Source: Yamagishiella unicocca
Taxonomy: Eukaryota > Chlorophyta > Chlorophyceae > Chlamydomonadales > Volvocaceae
Reading direction: 5' to 3'
DNA length: 64,000 nt
Assembly: GCA_003116995.1 (NCBI GenBank)
Contig: BDSL01000027.1
Coordinates: 62,001-126,000, forward strand
Positions 13,167 through 25,540 of the stretch are shown in pieces; within the stretch, counting starts at the first letter, position 1; the number at the start of each line of letters is the position of its first letter. Under the pieces are notes generated by a model. The model was given only the letters and a program-made list of their open reading frames with translations, was not told the origin of the DNA and ran no database searches. The translations under genes and the position numbers were made by a program.

Positions 13167-14910
13167 GGACAGGATGAGGGGGGCGGCACGCGGGTGATAG
13201 GAGGTGGTTTCGGCAGAAGATTTTATCCATCTTGTAGGGGGATGTGGGGCGGAAAGAATTGGTGACGCTGAGACGTCTTATAGCCAGGAAGCCCTGGTTT
13301 GTGCACCTACCACTTGAAGAAGAAGAAGAAAGCAGACGAAGAAAGGGACGACGACGAGGAGGAGGGGGCGTGGTTCATCTTATCCGAAGCGATGATGAAG
13401 GCGCGGGCATTGCTCTCGGGCGGCCGTACGTGGCACACACCATTCATATCCTTCGCCTTACTGGCGGTGCGGCACGACCCGGCGATGTTGACCAAGGGGG
13501 GCTCGGAATGCTCGGCTTTGGGCCTTTTGTATTTTTCGTGTATACTCGGCGGCGACGGGGTGAATGCTGTGAGCATATTCGCGACGGGCTGGGAGGCGGT
13601 GACTACATTTGGTGCGTGGGTATCATGGTACCCCCGGGCGGGGGGGCCGCACGCTCGGACGCCTTGTTGCATGTGCCCGTATACGTTGATGTGGGCTAGT
13701 CGGCAGTTAGTGCGGTTGGTGTGCGCGATCTCCGTTGCGCCCTGCTGGTTCTCCTCCCGGCGAGCGATGCGTAAACGGAGCAGCAATTAGTAGCAGCGGC
13801 AGCAATGTTGGAGGGCGCGCCGTTTGTACAGCTATAGTTATTGCCTGGTGGTGATGGTTGGGATAGTTGTTCGGCGGGTTGTGCGGGTGCTGGTGGCGGA
13901 CGCAGCACTTCCCAGCCGGGTCTTAGAACCTGTTGGATGCTTGTCCATTGGGTACTTGTACGTTGCACTCGGTTAGACAGTTATGTCGACGGTTTGAGGT
14001 GGGGCTGGGGATGGAACGGGTACGAGCGCCTCGTGCGCCGCCCCACCCCGTGCCTGCCGCTACTGCTGTATTTCGAATTTGCCTCGCACCTGCACCTGCC
14101 GCTGTCATGGGAGCGCAGCTGCCTGTGTGTGGCGGGCTCGGCGGTCCTCTGCTGCGGCCGGGTGACGTGGCGCACTTCCCCTGCTGGCAATCCTAAACAA
14201 GTCGGGCCTGGGTGCCCGTTCTTTTCGTTTGTGTGTCGTTGGCGACGCCAGCCTCCCAGCGGAGTGGTACGGCAGGTGTGTTGCGATGCTGTGGGGGCTG
14301 CCACCAATCGCTGCCTGGTGGGTCGGCCAGCGACGTGACACATGGCTCAGTCCTTGTAGTTTGAGAAGCGAAGCCAAGCTGCTGCGGCAGTTGGAATCCT
14401 ATCACAGCCAGGAGCAACCGCGTCCATCGCAGTTCGTTTCCGACCTCCGATCTGCCCGGAGTGACAGGGCGGCTCGAGGCTGGGACCTGGTAGCTGTCGG
14501 AGCTAGGGATGGGCCTGCCGTACAGCTTTCGTCCTCTTACCCGGGTTGTATCGCCGCATATCCTCAAGGCGTGCGCGGTAGTCCGGTCCACGTGAACTCA
14601 AGCGGCTTAACGGTAACCACCAGTAACCGTCACCGTTCCAGGTGCACGCCCTGTGATAACCGCGCAGCGAGCAAACCTGCTTGGAAAGGGCCCCCCCCTT
14701 GTGGCAGGAGCACCTCACTGCCTCCCTGGAGCTACGGTCCGCAAACGGGGCCAGCAACACCTCCACCCTCGGAAGCCTTGGCTCCACCCGTACCCGCTGT
14801 CACCTGCGCCCTACACCTCCCAGCGACCTGCCGTACCAACTCGACACGCCCCCTTCCCTGCCTAGGCCGCGGCGGCGTCCCCTGCCCCTCCTTCCCGCCT
14901 AGGCGTCCCA
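13167..14910. other. Intergenic between convergent genes, 1.7 kb
   Basis: Holds the 3' ends of the lipase (+) and MSH1 (-) genes. A GAAGAAGAAG-type purine stretch lies near 13314-13340. No coding exon with a recognisable product was found, and no TGTAA was found close to either stop. Confidence 0.5.
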
Positions 14911-17900
14911 TCAGTCGCTGCCCGACCCGTCAACTGCCTCAGCGGTTATCCGCCGCCCCCGCCGCTTGCGAGGCTGGGCCGCGTCCCCCCCCGCCCCACC
15001 CGCGGCCACCATCGCCACCACCGCCTCCTGCTGCTGCGGTAGCTGTGGGCGGTGCAGTCCGTCCCGCTTCTTGTCGTGATCCGACCTCAGCTCCCAGCCG
15101 CTCCGCTGCAGCCGCCCGATGAGCTCCGCCTCCACGTCCAGGGCGGTGCTCTTGCCGCCGCACTGCCGGGGCACCACCGCGTACACGCAGCGCAGGCTGG
15201 TGGCGTTGCGCTTGCCTGGCGGGGTCCAGGGAGGGAAAGGGGTGGCGGGGACGTGGGCAGCAGAGGAAGGCGTTGTTGTTGAGGGCGTGGGCAAGGCGGA
15301 TGCGTGCAGCGAGCAGGGCGCAGGAGACGGCTGCAGCGGCTATGCCCATGCTTGTGTTGCAATGGGTGGGTCAGCGAGGGTTCCGAGCCAACCCCTCGCC
15401 CCCCTAAGGGCCTGGCCCCCCACCTGCCAGCAGCTGCCTGCCCCCCGCCCGCCGCTCCCTTGTCTCCGCGGCTCTGTGCGCCTTGAGCCGCCCCGCGATG
15501 TCCTCACTCTCCCCCACGTACAGAAGCCCGTCCCAGCGCCTGGGGGCACCAGACCAGAGGGTGGGGCGTTGGGGTCGGTCCGGTGGCTTTGACGACACGG
15601 CGCTGACAAGAGCAAGGAGGCAGCGCAACATCCCCTGCCCCTCTGGCCCCCTGTGTCCTTTCCGCTCATCCCGCCCCCGCCGCCCAACCGGCTCTCACCC
15701 CCACCGCGCCCCTCCTGCACCGGCCCCCTCTTCATCCCGCCCCCCCCCGCCGCCCCACCCGGCCCACTCACATGAGCACATACACCACCGCCTCCCCCAC
15801 GTGCCCCGGTGCCGGCTTCCACTCGGGTTGCACCCAGTGCAGCTGGCCTGGGGGCCCAGGGGAGGGGGAGGAGGGCGCGTGGTCGAAGTCAGGGGCGGGG
15901 GTGGGGAGGGGGCGGAGAGGGACAGTCCGGTCATCAGCGTCGACCCCACCCCCCCTGCGGCCGTGGATTCGCGGATTCTCTTTAAACCCCCCTGCGGCTG
16001 CGGCCCCAGTCGGCTGCCTGCCTCCTGAAGCAACAGGCTCCACCCCGCCTCCATCGGTATGGCACCTCCCTGCCGTCCGCCTCACCCGTGTCGGGCCCAA
16101 CTGTCGCCGCCCCCATCGACGACGTCATCGTCACACGCAGCGTGTCCCGCAGCAGCTCGGCTGCGTCAGCCAGCACCTTGGGGTTGGGGTTGCGGGATGA
16201 GTGGATGAGTGGGCGAGTGGGTGAGTGGATGAGTGGGTGAGTGGGCGAGTGGGCGAGTGGGCGAGTGGATGAGTGGATGAGTGGGCGAGTGGGTGAGTGG
16301 ATCAGTGGGTGAGTGGACAAGTGGATGAGTGGGCGAGTGGGTGAGTGGATGAGTGGGTGAGTGGGCGAGTGGGCCAGTGGATGAGTGGGCGAGTGGGCGA
16401 GTGGATGAGTGGGCGAGTGGATGAGTGGATGAGTGGGCGAGTGGGTGAGTGGATGAGTGGGTGAGTGGGTGAGTGGGTGAGTGGATGAGAGGGCGAGTGG
16501 GCGAGTGGATGAGTGGGCGAGTGGGTGAGTGGATGAGTGGGCGAATGGGTGAGTGGATGAGTGGGCGAGTGGATGAGTGGATGAGTGGGCGAGTGGGTGA
16601 GTGGATGAGTGGGTGAGTGGGTGAGTGGGTGAGTGGATGAGTGGATGAGTGGGTGAGTGGGCGAGTGGGCGAGTGGATGAGTGGGTGAGTGGGCGAGTGG
16701 GTGAGTGGGCGAGTGGGTGAGTGGGTGAATGGATGAGTGGGTGAGTGGGCGAGTGGATGAGTGGATGAGTGGGCGAGTGGGTGAGTGGGCGAGTGGATGA
16801 GTGGGCGAGTGGGTGAGTGGATGAGTGGGCGAATGGATGAGTGGATGAGTGGGCGAGTGGGTGAGTGGGCGAGTGGATGAGTGGATGAGTGGGCGAGTGG
16901 GTGAGTGGATGAGTGGGTGAGTGGCGAGTGGATGAGTGGGTGAGTGGGCGAGTGGGCGAGTGGGCGAGTGGATGCTGTGCGGTGGGGGGGGGGCGCGGGG
17001 AGCAGGAAGGTACGGCAGGGGTCCGAGGGACGCGATGCAGTGCATCCTCGTGTGTTCGTTGTGGTGCATACGGTTGAAGTGGTTGCGATGCGCCCGGCTT
17101 GCCTCAAGTGAAAGCCCTCCTATGCCCCGCACCCCCGTACGGCATCACCTGCATCCGGTCCGCCTCCGGCAGCACTCCGGCCTCGTCACCACCCGGCGGG
17201 GGGCCGCTGCCATTGCCATTGCCGCTGCCGCTGTCGCTGCCGCTGCCGCCCCTCAGCGAGCCAGCCACCTCTTCCTCCTCCTCCTCCTCCTCCTCCTCCA
17301 ACCCGGGCGCCTCAGGGGCCGCTGCCGCTACCGTCGCCTCATAGGGCCCTCCAGGCCCCGCGCCAGCCTCCGGTTGCTCCCTCCCCCCGGCCACCTCTCC
17401 GCCTCCGCCACTCGGTTGCCGCCGCCGGGGCTGCAGCTGCGGCTGCGGTACCGCGTCACCCTCGAGCTGCAGCTCCGAAACCCCGGAGCCCCCGGCTCTC
17501 TCCCCCTGCCGTCCCTCCGCCGCCTCCTCCTCCTCCCCCCTCATCCCCAGCCCCGCCCACTCCGCCGCCTCCTCCCGCAGCGCCGCCTCCGCCGACAATC
17601 CCCCCGCCGTCGTCGCATCCGCCCACCCCGATGACCCCGCCGCCGGCGCTCCGTCCACGTCCACGTCGTCGACGCCGATGCCGTACATCCCCTCCCTGGC
17701 GCGCCGCATCATGCCTCCCAGCTGCGCCTCGTACCTCGCCGCCGCCGCCAGCACATCCCGCTGCAGCCCGCACGCCGCCGCCACCTGCAGCGCCAGGCTG
17801 CGGAGGCACACCCGGTCCACCAGCACCCGCCGGGTGGGGCGCAGCGGCGGGAGGAAGGCGTTGGCGGCGTTGGCGGCGTTGGCGGCGTTGGGTGAGGCCA

Positions 17901-20900
17901 GGCCACCTGCGGGTGACCCGTGTGCGAGGGCGGTTGGGAGGTTGGCAGTGTGGGCATGTCGGAGGGGACACGCCAGCCCGCCAGCCCCTCCCGCCCGTAA
18001 CCGGGTCTTCACGCCACTCCCACCCCGTGGCGCCACCCACCCTGCTGCTGCTGGTGCTGCTGCACCTCCATGGCCCAGTACTCGAGCCGCCCCTCCCGCT
18101 GCAGCGGGCGCAGCAGGAACACCAGGTCGTGCAGGTGGGTGGCGAACACGCCCGCGGACCCCGCCGCCGCCAGGGCGCCCACCACCGCCGCCGCCAGCGC
18201 CGAGCCCGCCACCACCTCCGTGCCCTTGCCCAGCTCATCCAGGAGCACCAGGCAGCGGGGGCCGGTGGAGCGAGCCACGGACAGGGTGTGGCTGGGCAGG
18301 GGGCAGAGGAGGGGGGTGGTTGGGGTAAGAGGGGGCACGGAAGTACCGGCGATGCCTACCCGCTGTTGTTGTTGTGGTGATGGTGGTGGTGGTGATGGTG
18401 GTGGTGGTGGTGGTGGTGGTGGTGGTGGCGGTGGTGGTGGTGGTGGTGGCGGTGGTGGTGGTGGATGTGGACTGTGCTGCTGCTTATAAGGTTAAGGCGC
18501 TGGCACATGCTTCCGGTTACGGGCCTCGAGAAGCAGCTCAACCCCCCTCCCCGGGCCCCCCATCCACGGGTCTTCCTCGAAACCTCCCCCGCCCCCTTTT
18601 CTGCCACCCCGCTCTCACGCCGTGTCCTCCATCTCCACCGCGAAGGCGCTCTTGCCCTCCAGGGGGGAGTCCCCGCTGAAGTTGCGCAGGGACACGTGCG
18701 CCAGCCACGACACGAAGAACTCCCCGCCAGCAGCAGCAGCAGCTGGCACCGCCTCCGCCGTACCGGTCGCTGCGGCTGCTGCCGGCACCGCTCCTACTGC
18801 CGCCGCTGCTGCTGCCGGCACCGAGAGGCCGCATGTGGCCAGCAGGGCGGCGGCAGCGATACTCCGGAGCACAGTGGACTTGCCTGGGGGGGCCACAAGG
18901 GAGGTGGCGTAAAATCCGTTGACGCGAAAAGGACATGCTAGTTGGCGCATGGTCGGCGGACACCTAGGGGGCCGCGGGGGGGGTTCGGGGTTTGGGGCGG
19001 CAGGGGGGCGGCACATGAGCGGCAGGGAGAGCTGCTCAACAGTCGCTCCACGGGTGTCAGTCTTGGAGCCTAAGCCCTACAACGCCTACAATGCCTACAC
19101 CGCCTTCACCCCACCCACCCGCCATGTTCGGCCCCGTCAGCAGCGCCAGCCTGCCCGCCTGCAGCTCCAGGTCGTTAGAGACGGCGTCCCTCCGGTCCAT
19201 CCAGTACGGCCACAGACCGGGCAGGGACAGCCGTACCGTACGACCCGCCTCGCCGCCGGGCTGGGCGAGGGTGTGGACGCCGGGCATGGAGGGCCTGCCG
19301 CGGTGGGGGGGGTGGGGGTGGGGGGGGGTGCTGGTGGTGGGGGGGGTGGGGGCTTAGGTGGTGGCTTGGGGGGGGGGCCGAGGAGCGGGGGGCCATGGGC
19401 GCGGTGGGTTGGTGCGGTAGGTTGTGGGGGGTGGCGGATGGGTTGGTTTCCTTGGTGGGTGAGGGGGCGAGCACCCTGTATGTAGTACCGGGCACGGCAC
19501 ATGGCAGCAGTGCCTCTTGCCCCCCTTCCCTCCCCCCCGCCCACCAGTTCCAGCCCGCCTGCTTGGTCCGAGCCACGTGACGCTCCAGCGCCGTGAAGGC
19601 AACGGACAGCTCGCTGGCGGCAAGCAGCGTGGCAAGGTGGTGCCGGCCGGAGCCGCCGGAGCCGGCGCCGCTGCCGTACAGCTGCCCGCACAGCTCGCGC
19701 AGCACCCGCCGCGCCTTTCGCAACGACGTCAAGTGCGGGACGTGTAGAGAAGGTCGGGGGAACAAACGGGAGGAGGCAGTTGGTTAGTTGGTTGGTTGGT
19801 TGGCTGGCTGCTCAGGTGCATCATCAGCAGGATTCACCACACACGTGCACGCGCATGTGTGTGCCTACGTCCCCCCCGCACCTACCTTCGGGTCCTCCCC
19901 CCCGCGCCCCCACACCTCGAATCCCACCCCCCCACCTCCTTGTCCGCGTCCTCTGCCGCCAGCCGGTACGCCACCGTGGCCTCCTCCAGCCGGGTGGTGC
20001 TGTAGCGGTCCGCCTCCAGCCCCCGCTTCCGGTTGAGCGGGTGCAGCAGCGCCACACCGCTCAGCCGCCGGACCTCATCCACGACTGCGCGCTGCTGCGA
20101 GGCGGGCATCTGGGGGGGGCAGAGCGGAGGGGAGGGGAGCGGAGGGGAGCGGACGAGCTGGGAGCGGCAGTACTGCAGCGCGGGACTTAGGGACTGCGGG
20201 GGGTGCACATGAATGAGAGAGAATATGAGATGGTGGCAGAGCCGGAAAGCTATGGCGGCTCGCCGCCCCCCCGAAAGCCGCTCATCCACCTCCCGCCCCC
20301 GCCGCCCCGGCCCCACCCACCCTCTTGGCCCCGCTGCCGCCCCCGGTGAGCAGTCGGGCCCACACCGCGTCGTCGTGCGGGGCCAGGCGCAGGTCCGCCC
20401 CCGCCCCCGCGCCCTCCAGCGCCGCCGCCAGCTCCAGCAGCGCCTCCACCACTGCACCGCGGGCGGCAGCCACCTGCGGCAGGCGCGGGTGGCGGTGGGA
20501 CGGTTGGGGGGACAGTGGGAAGGTCGGGGGATGGCGTAGGGAAGGTGGGGGTGGCGGTGGCTCGTTGGGTCATCCTGGCAGCTGCTGCCAGTGCGGCAGT
20601 AGCTGCACCAGGGCCCCGCTCCTCCCCTTGGCATTCTGTTACCAGGACCCCCTCCCCTCCAGCCCCCTCCCTCCTTCCCTTCTCCCATCCCTTCCCCCTC
20701 CCGCCCCCTCCCCCCTCCCCCACACGCACCCTCGCCGCGCTCGCCCCCATGCGCTCCTCCCGCACCGCCAGCCGGAACCGCTCCAGCCGCCGAACCAGCC
20801 GCCCCGCCTCCTCCAGCGCCCGCCGCCGAAGAGGACTCAGGGCGGAGCCCGGACCAGCGGCGCCCGCCTGGGCGTACGGCAGCAAAACCGGGTGTAGGCC

Positions 20901-23900
20901 CCCTGCCGCGGCTGCCGCTGCTGCCGCTGCTGCCGCTGCTGCCGCGGCTGCCTTGGCCTGGCTGGCGGCGGTGGCATCGTTGTCTGGCCGGGGTTCGAGG
21001 CTGTAGCTGACGTCATCATCGCCGCTGCCGCCTTCGGAAGCACTGTGTGGTGGCGGAGGGGGGCGAGGGCGGGACGAGGAGGAAGCGGTGCCGCCTTCTG
21101 AGGGAGGAGAGGGGACGGGTTCCGGCCTGTACCTCACCCTGTACCTCACCCTGTACCTCACCCTGTACCTCACCCTGTACCTCATCCTGCACCTCACCCT
21201 GTACCTCACCCTGTACCTCACCCTGTACCTCACCCTGTACCTCACCCTGTACCTCGCCCTGTACCTCACCCTGTACCTCGCCCTGTACCTCACCCTGTAC
21301 CCTGGCCCACGTCGCCAGCCTAACACAAGCCCCAACACGCAAAACCCACATCCCTGCCCCTGGCCCCCGGTTCCCCTCCCCTCCCTCTTACCCGGCCCCG
21401 TCCACGTCCCTCTCCCCCCCCGCCAGCCCCAGCTGCTCCTCCTCCTCGTCCTCCTCCCCCCGCCCCGCCAGCCCCAGCTGCTCCTCCCCCAGCTGCGGCA
21501 CCACCGCCGCGATAGCCTCCGCCGCCGCCGCGCAGTGCTCCGCCAGCACCGCCGCCGGCACCTGCGCCCAGGTCACCCCCGCGCCCGCGTTCAGCGACCA
21601 TTCCAGCACCCCGCCCAGTGCGCAGTGCAGCAGGTGGGCGCGGGGGCCGGGCAGCGACAGCAGCTCCGTAACCCGGGTCAGCATGGCTGGGGGGGGTAGG
21701 ACGAGGCGGGAGGGGGGGTCCGGGGGAGGGCGGGGCAGGCGGTGGTGCTGGTTGACGGTTGGTAGTTGATTCGACGGGAGGCGGTTTAGAGGTCGACGAG
21801 GAAGACGGTGGGGCGCACGCTTCCCTCCGGCCCTGTCCCAGCACACTGCAGCATGGCCCGGCTCCTCCCGATCGGGTGGAGCGGGGGCTGTGCTGCACTG
21901 TGCTGGGTCAGCGACGGGTGCTGCTCAAAACGTTTGGCTGACCAGTTTGTCGTCCTCGTTGTTGTTTGCCTCGCCACCGCAGCCGAAGGGGGGCCAGGAC
22001 TCGTCCTCCGGCTTCGGCTACTTCAACCCAGTCCTCCCGCACGCGACTGCAAACGAGCGTGCTAAACTTCTCTCGCGGGTTTCACCCGTCATTCAAGTGC
22101 CAACCTCCGACGGGTTTCCTCTCAACCCTCAGCCCAACCTCCAGCAGCGCCTGCTGCCCCCCCCTAGTCCCCTAGCATGCGCACGCGTCCCGGTGTCCGA
22201 AGGCTATGCACCCACTACATTCCCCCAGTCGAGTTACCGGTCCTTCCTTCTTTTCACGCCACCCCACCTCGCAGCTCCCTCAGCGTGTTGTGCCCCGCCG
22301 CCCCGTCCGCCAGCAGCGCCGCGATGCGAGGCCCCGGCACACTGGTGACCATCGGCGGCAGCGGCGCCGCGCCCTCCCCCGAGGCCGCCAGCTGCTGGCA
22401 CACCATGCGCACGTCCTCCGCCACCGTGGGGGGCGGCGGCAGCAGCAGCAGGCGCCGCAGCCACTCGCGGGCGGGGGCGGGGGTGCCCTCGGGCAGCGCG
22501 GCGGCCAGCAGGGAGGGCACCCCGCGGGCGCCCGCAAGGCCCAGCTGGGTGACGGTGGAGAGCGAGGGGGGGATGGGGGTGTCGCCGTACGACCCGGCGG
22601 AGGTCACCACCTGGGGAGAGGGTGGAGGGGAGTGAGGGGAGGCGGGTGAGCGGAGGGCGCCAGGGGGCGTGGTGGTTGGGGACTGGGGACACAGGGCCCA
22701 GGTCGACATCCCTCAGCGACCTTAGTGATCCGGTCGCTCCCCCGACCCCTGGGGCCCCCTCCCCCCTCCGACCTCCATCGCCGCCGCCTCCCACCTCCTG
22801 GGCCCCCGCCTCCCACCTCCATCGCCGCCGCGTCCCGCCGCTCCATCCCCAGCTGCCTCGCCACCATCCGCTTGAAGCCCTCCACGTCGCTGCCGCCGCC
22901 GCGCTCGGCCGCGGCCGTACCAACTGCCCCGCCGTACTCCGCCCCCGCGCCCGGGCCGTACTCCTCCACCGCCGTGCCCAGCAGCGCCGAAAGCACTCGG
23001 GCTAGCGGAGGGCCCTGCGGGGGGAGTTGCGGGGGGAGTTGAGCGGGACCGGGAGGAGCCACAGCGTGGACCGGCGTACGCGGTATGGGTGCATGTGGTA
23101 CGGGTGTATTTGGTGCGGGTATATGTGGTATGGGCGTTGGGTGTTGGGTGCGGTGTCGTGCAGTGGAAGGGTACCAGGCACCGGCTCCCCCCGGCCCCCA
23201 GGAAACACAGGCGGTGGCCACAGAGGCAGGTCGCACACCTCCCCTCCCCTCCCTCACTTTCCTGCTCCCCCCCGCCCCTCCCCGCCCCTCAACCCAGTTC
23301 TCCAGCATGCATCTTAAAACGTCTGTTCTAAACGCATCCACGGTTCTTCCTCAAAACCCCCACCTTGCCGCCCTCCCGCTCCCGCTCCCGCACGCTGGTG
23401 TGCACCAGCAGGGGCTGCGCCATGCCGGTGGCGTGCAGGTGTGACACCAGCGCCTCGCCGCTCAGCTGCGACAGCACCAGCACGGCGCGCCGCTGCGGGC
23501 AGTAGCGGAGCAGCCGGTAGCCGCCGGAGCTGGGCACACTGACGCCTGGGGGGGAGGAAGGTTGAGGCCGGGAGGGTTTCGAGGAAGACCCGTGGATGCC
23601 AGAAAAAACCGTTTAGGACAGACGTTTTGAGATGCATGCTGGAGAACTGGGTTGAGGATACGAAAGAGGGAGGTGGGAGGCGGGGGGTTGGTCAGGTTGC
23701 CGGGGGTGGGATGATTGGCGTGATCGTCGGACGGTCCTTCCAACTCTGGATCCTGCACCCTAGATCCTGGATCCAAAACCCTCACGTGACACCCGGCCAC
23801 CGGCAGCGACCCTTCAGAGGCCCCGGCGACCCACCCATGATGGGCTTGGGCAGCGGCGTGTCGTCACCCTCGTACTCGTCCTCCACGTCGCCGTACAAGT

Positions 23901-25540
23901 AGTACGGCGACGAGGCGCTGACCACGCTGACCAGCTTGCGCTCCTTGCTGGGGGCGTACTGGCCCGACCGGGGCAGCGAGCGGACCTCCTCCACGATCGC
24001 CTGGGCGGCCGGGAGCAGGGTTTGGGGGGGGGGGAGACCGGTAGTTAAGGGCGCATGGAAAACCGGAAGCCGCTTGGTGGGACCACAAAGCGGTAAAACC
24101 CATATGGTTGGCTTGTTTGTTTGTGTTAGGGCCCCCCCCGGCTTTCACCTTTGCCCCCGTCCTCCAAAGTGCCAGAAACATCTTTTTGAACCCCCTCTTC
24201 AACCGCCACCTTCCTTCACCCCCTCTCAGCACCCCACCTCCCGCTACCCACCACCGTGAAGCTGGCCTCTATGAGCCGGTTCAGCTGGCGGCGCAGGCTG
24301 TTGGCCGCCTTGGGGAAGCCCGCCTCCGCCACCCCCGACATGGGGCTCATGGGGTTGAGGCTGCAGTGCTGGCACAGCACCAGCGCGTCGAAGCCCACCG
24401 CCTCGTAGAAGTCACCGATCTGGGTTATGGGTCAAAGGGCCAATAGGGACGGCCCAAGGGGTGGGGTGGGGGCCGGTGGCGGGGTCCGCAGAGGGGAGCC
24501 TCCATCAGCCGCCCCGCCCCTTGTCCGTGGTGCCGTCGCCCCGAGCCCAGCTCCGTCACCTTCCGCGCCTCCGCTCCTCCGCCCCCCCCCCCTTTCACGC
24601 GTGCCCCTCCTCACCCGCACCAGCACCACCGCCGTGGGGTGCCTCTTCTTGGCCGCCAGGAAGTCCGCGTAGCACTGCACGTGGCCCTTGGCGCGCCGCC
24701 GCGTAAGGCCCAGCGGGTGGCTCCAGTCCAGGGAGCCCACCAGGCCGCCCAGGCCGGGCCTGGAGGGGAGGGGAGGGTTGCAAGGAAAAGCCGGGGTGGG
24801 GTGAGACAGGCAAAATGGTGGCAGCAGCAGCAGCGCAGTGGCACCTAGACCCAACAGATAGGCCACCCAGCGTACGTGGCGCCGCCGAAACACCTCCCCA
24901 ACTACAGCCCACTTGGACCCCGCCCCTCCCCGCACCACCAACGAACTACCCAAAACCAACAACCCCACCTGTCAACGGCCGCCATGGCCTGGCGCCAGTA
25001 CACAGCCGCCTCCGGGCTGATGACCGCTTCCTCGCTGCTCGCGCTGTATCCGGTTCCGGAGCTGAGCCTGGTGGCGGCGCTTTTTGTACGGGTGCGGTGG
25101 GAGGACGTGGTGGAGGCGTACCCCTCGTAGCTGGCTGCCAGCAGGGTCTGCAGCGCGGGGGGCCGGTGAGAGGTGCCGGCTACGAAACCAGATATTGTCT
25201 TCACACGGCACAACGCCGCTGACACGGCCTGAGGCCGCATGGGGCCGCCGCAGCTGGTGCGAGTGGTGGCGGGGGAGGATGTGGCGTCGAGGGTGATGGC
25301 GGAGGGCCGGCACGGAGCGGAGCTTGAGGCTCGGGTGCTGGCCCGGGCTGTGGCCCGCGTCCAGCGGCTCGGCTGGGGCCAGAGGTGCAGCCAGCGCGAC
25401 CCGCTCGTTGTGCTCCCGCCGGTCAACGCTCCCGACCCAAGAGGACTTGGAGCCGTTCCGACCACAGCTCCAGCACCAGACCAGGTGCCGCTGCTGCGGG
25501 CTTTCCAGGCGTGGGCTAGCTGGTCACAAAAAGCGAGCAT
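14911..25540 (-). CDS. MSH1: MSH1: organellar MutS homologue with C-terminal GIY-YIG domain
   Basis: Twenty exons (high-low): 25540-24969, 24759-24615, 24419-24252, 24000-23835, 23545-23364, 23014-22817, 22610-22268, 21686-21392, 21126-20730, 20473-20321, 20109-19936, 19714-19545, 19294-19119, 18883-18619, 18291-18041, 17906-17149, 16176-16086, 15847-15772, 15539-15424, 15215-14911; 1666 residues in frame. Residues 1-150 look like a transit peptide. Mismatch domain I has GDFYEAVGFDAL (about 240). ATPase: Walker A GPNMAGKST (about 1041), its Gly codon split by an intron; Walker B LVLLDELGKGTE (about 1149); then ATHLHDL. The GIY-YIG domain follows (VYVL, LYVGES, GRLKAHR, catalytic-type Glu in DVEAEL). 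Plant MSH1 suppresses recombination between repeats and mutation in mitochondria and plastids. Ala/Glu/Gly linkers make it longer than land-plant forms (about 1100). The first exon may hide another intron. Confidence 0.92.
16195..16975. repeat. 780-bp minisatellite in MSH1 intron 16
   Basis: Tandem 8-bp units GAGTGGGY/GAGTGGAT in higher-order mixes fill most of the intron 17148-16177. They read open in several minus frames as Thr-His-Pro-Leu-type repeats, an artefact of the unit and not a gene. Confidence 0.95.
18369..18472. repeat. (GGT)n-rich microsatellite in MSH1 intron 14
   Basis: About 100 bp of GGT triplets with GGC and GAT interruptions, inside the intron between MSH1 exons 14 and 15 (18618-18292). 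Confidence 0.9.
21127..21305. repeat. 12-bp tandem array abutting an MSH1 3' splice site
   Basis: About 14 copies of CTGTACCTCACC (minus strand GGTGAGGTACAG) fill the end of MSH1 intron 8, directly before exon 9 at 21126. On the coding strand every unit contains GTGAG and TACAG, that is, donor-like and acceptor-like motifs. Confidence 0.92.
23287..23656. repeat. Inverted repeat flanking MSH1 exon 5
   Basis: Left arm 23287-23362 and right arm 23571-23656 are near-identical in inverse orientation; the right arm has about 13 extra bases (GGTTTTTTCTG region). They share CCAGCATGCATCT and AAAACGTCTGT. The 182-bp exon 5 (23364-23545) lies between them, so both flanking introns can pair. Confidence 0.9.

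Noticed and set aside
13244..13790. Overlapping plus-strand frames downstream of the lipase
   Set aside because: Low-complexity Glu/Lys/Arg start, no domain, no donor or acceptor pattern; treated as 3' UTR or spacer.
16166..17107. Long minus-strand open frame of Thr-His-Pro-Leu-type repeats
   Set aside because: Produced by the 8-bp minisatellite, open in more than one frame and inside a well-defined MSH1 intron.
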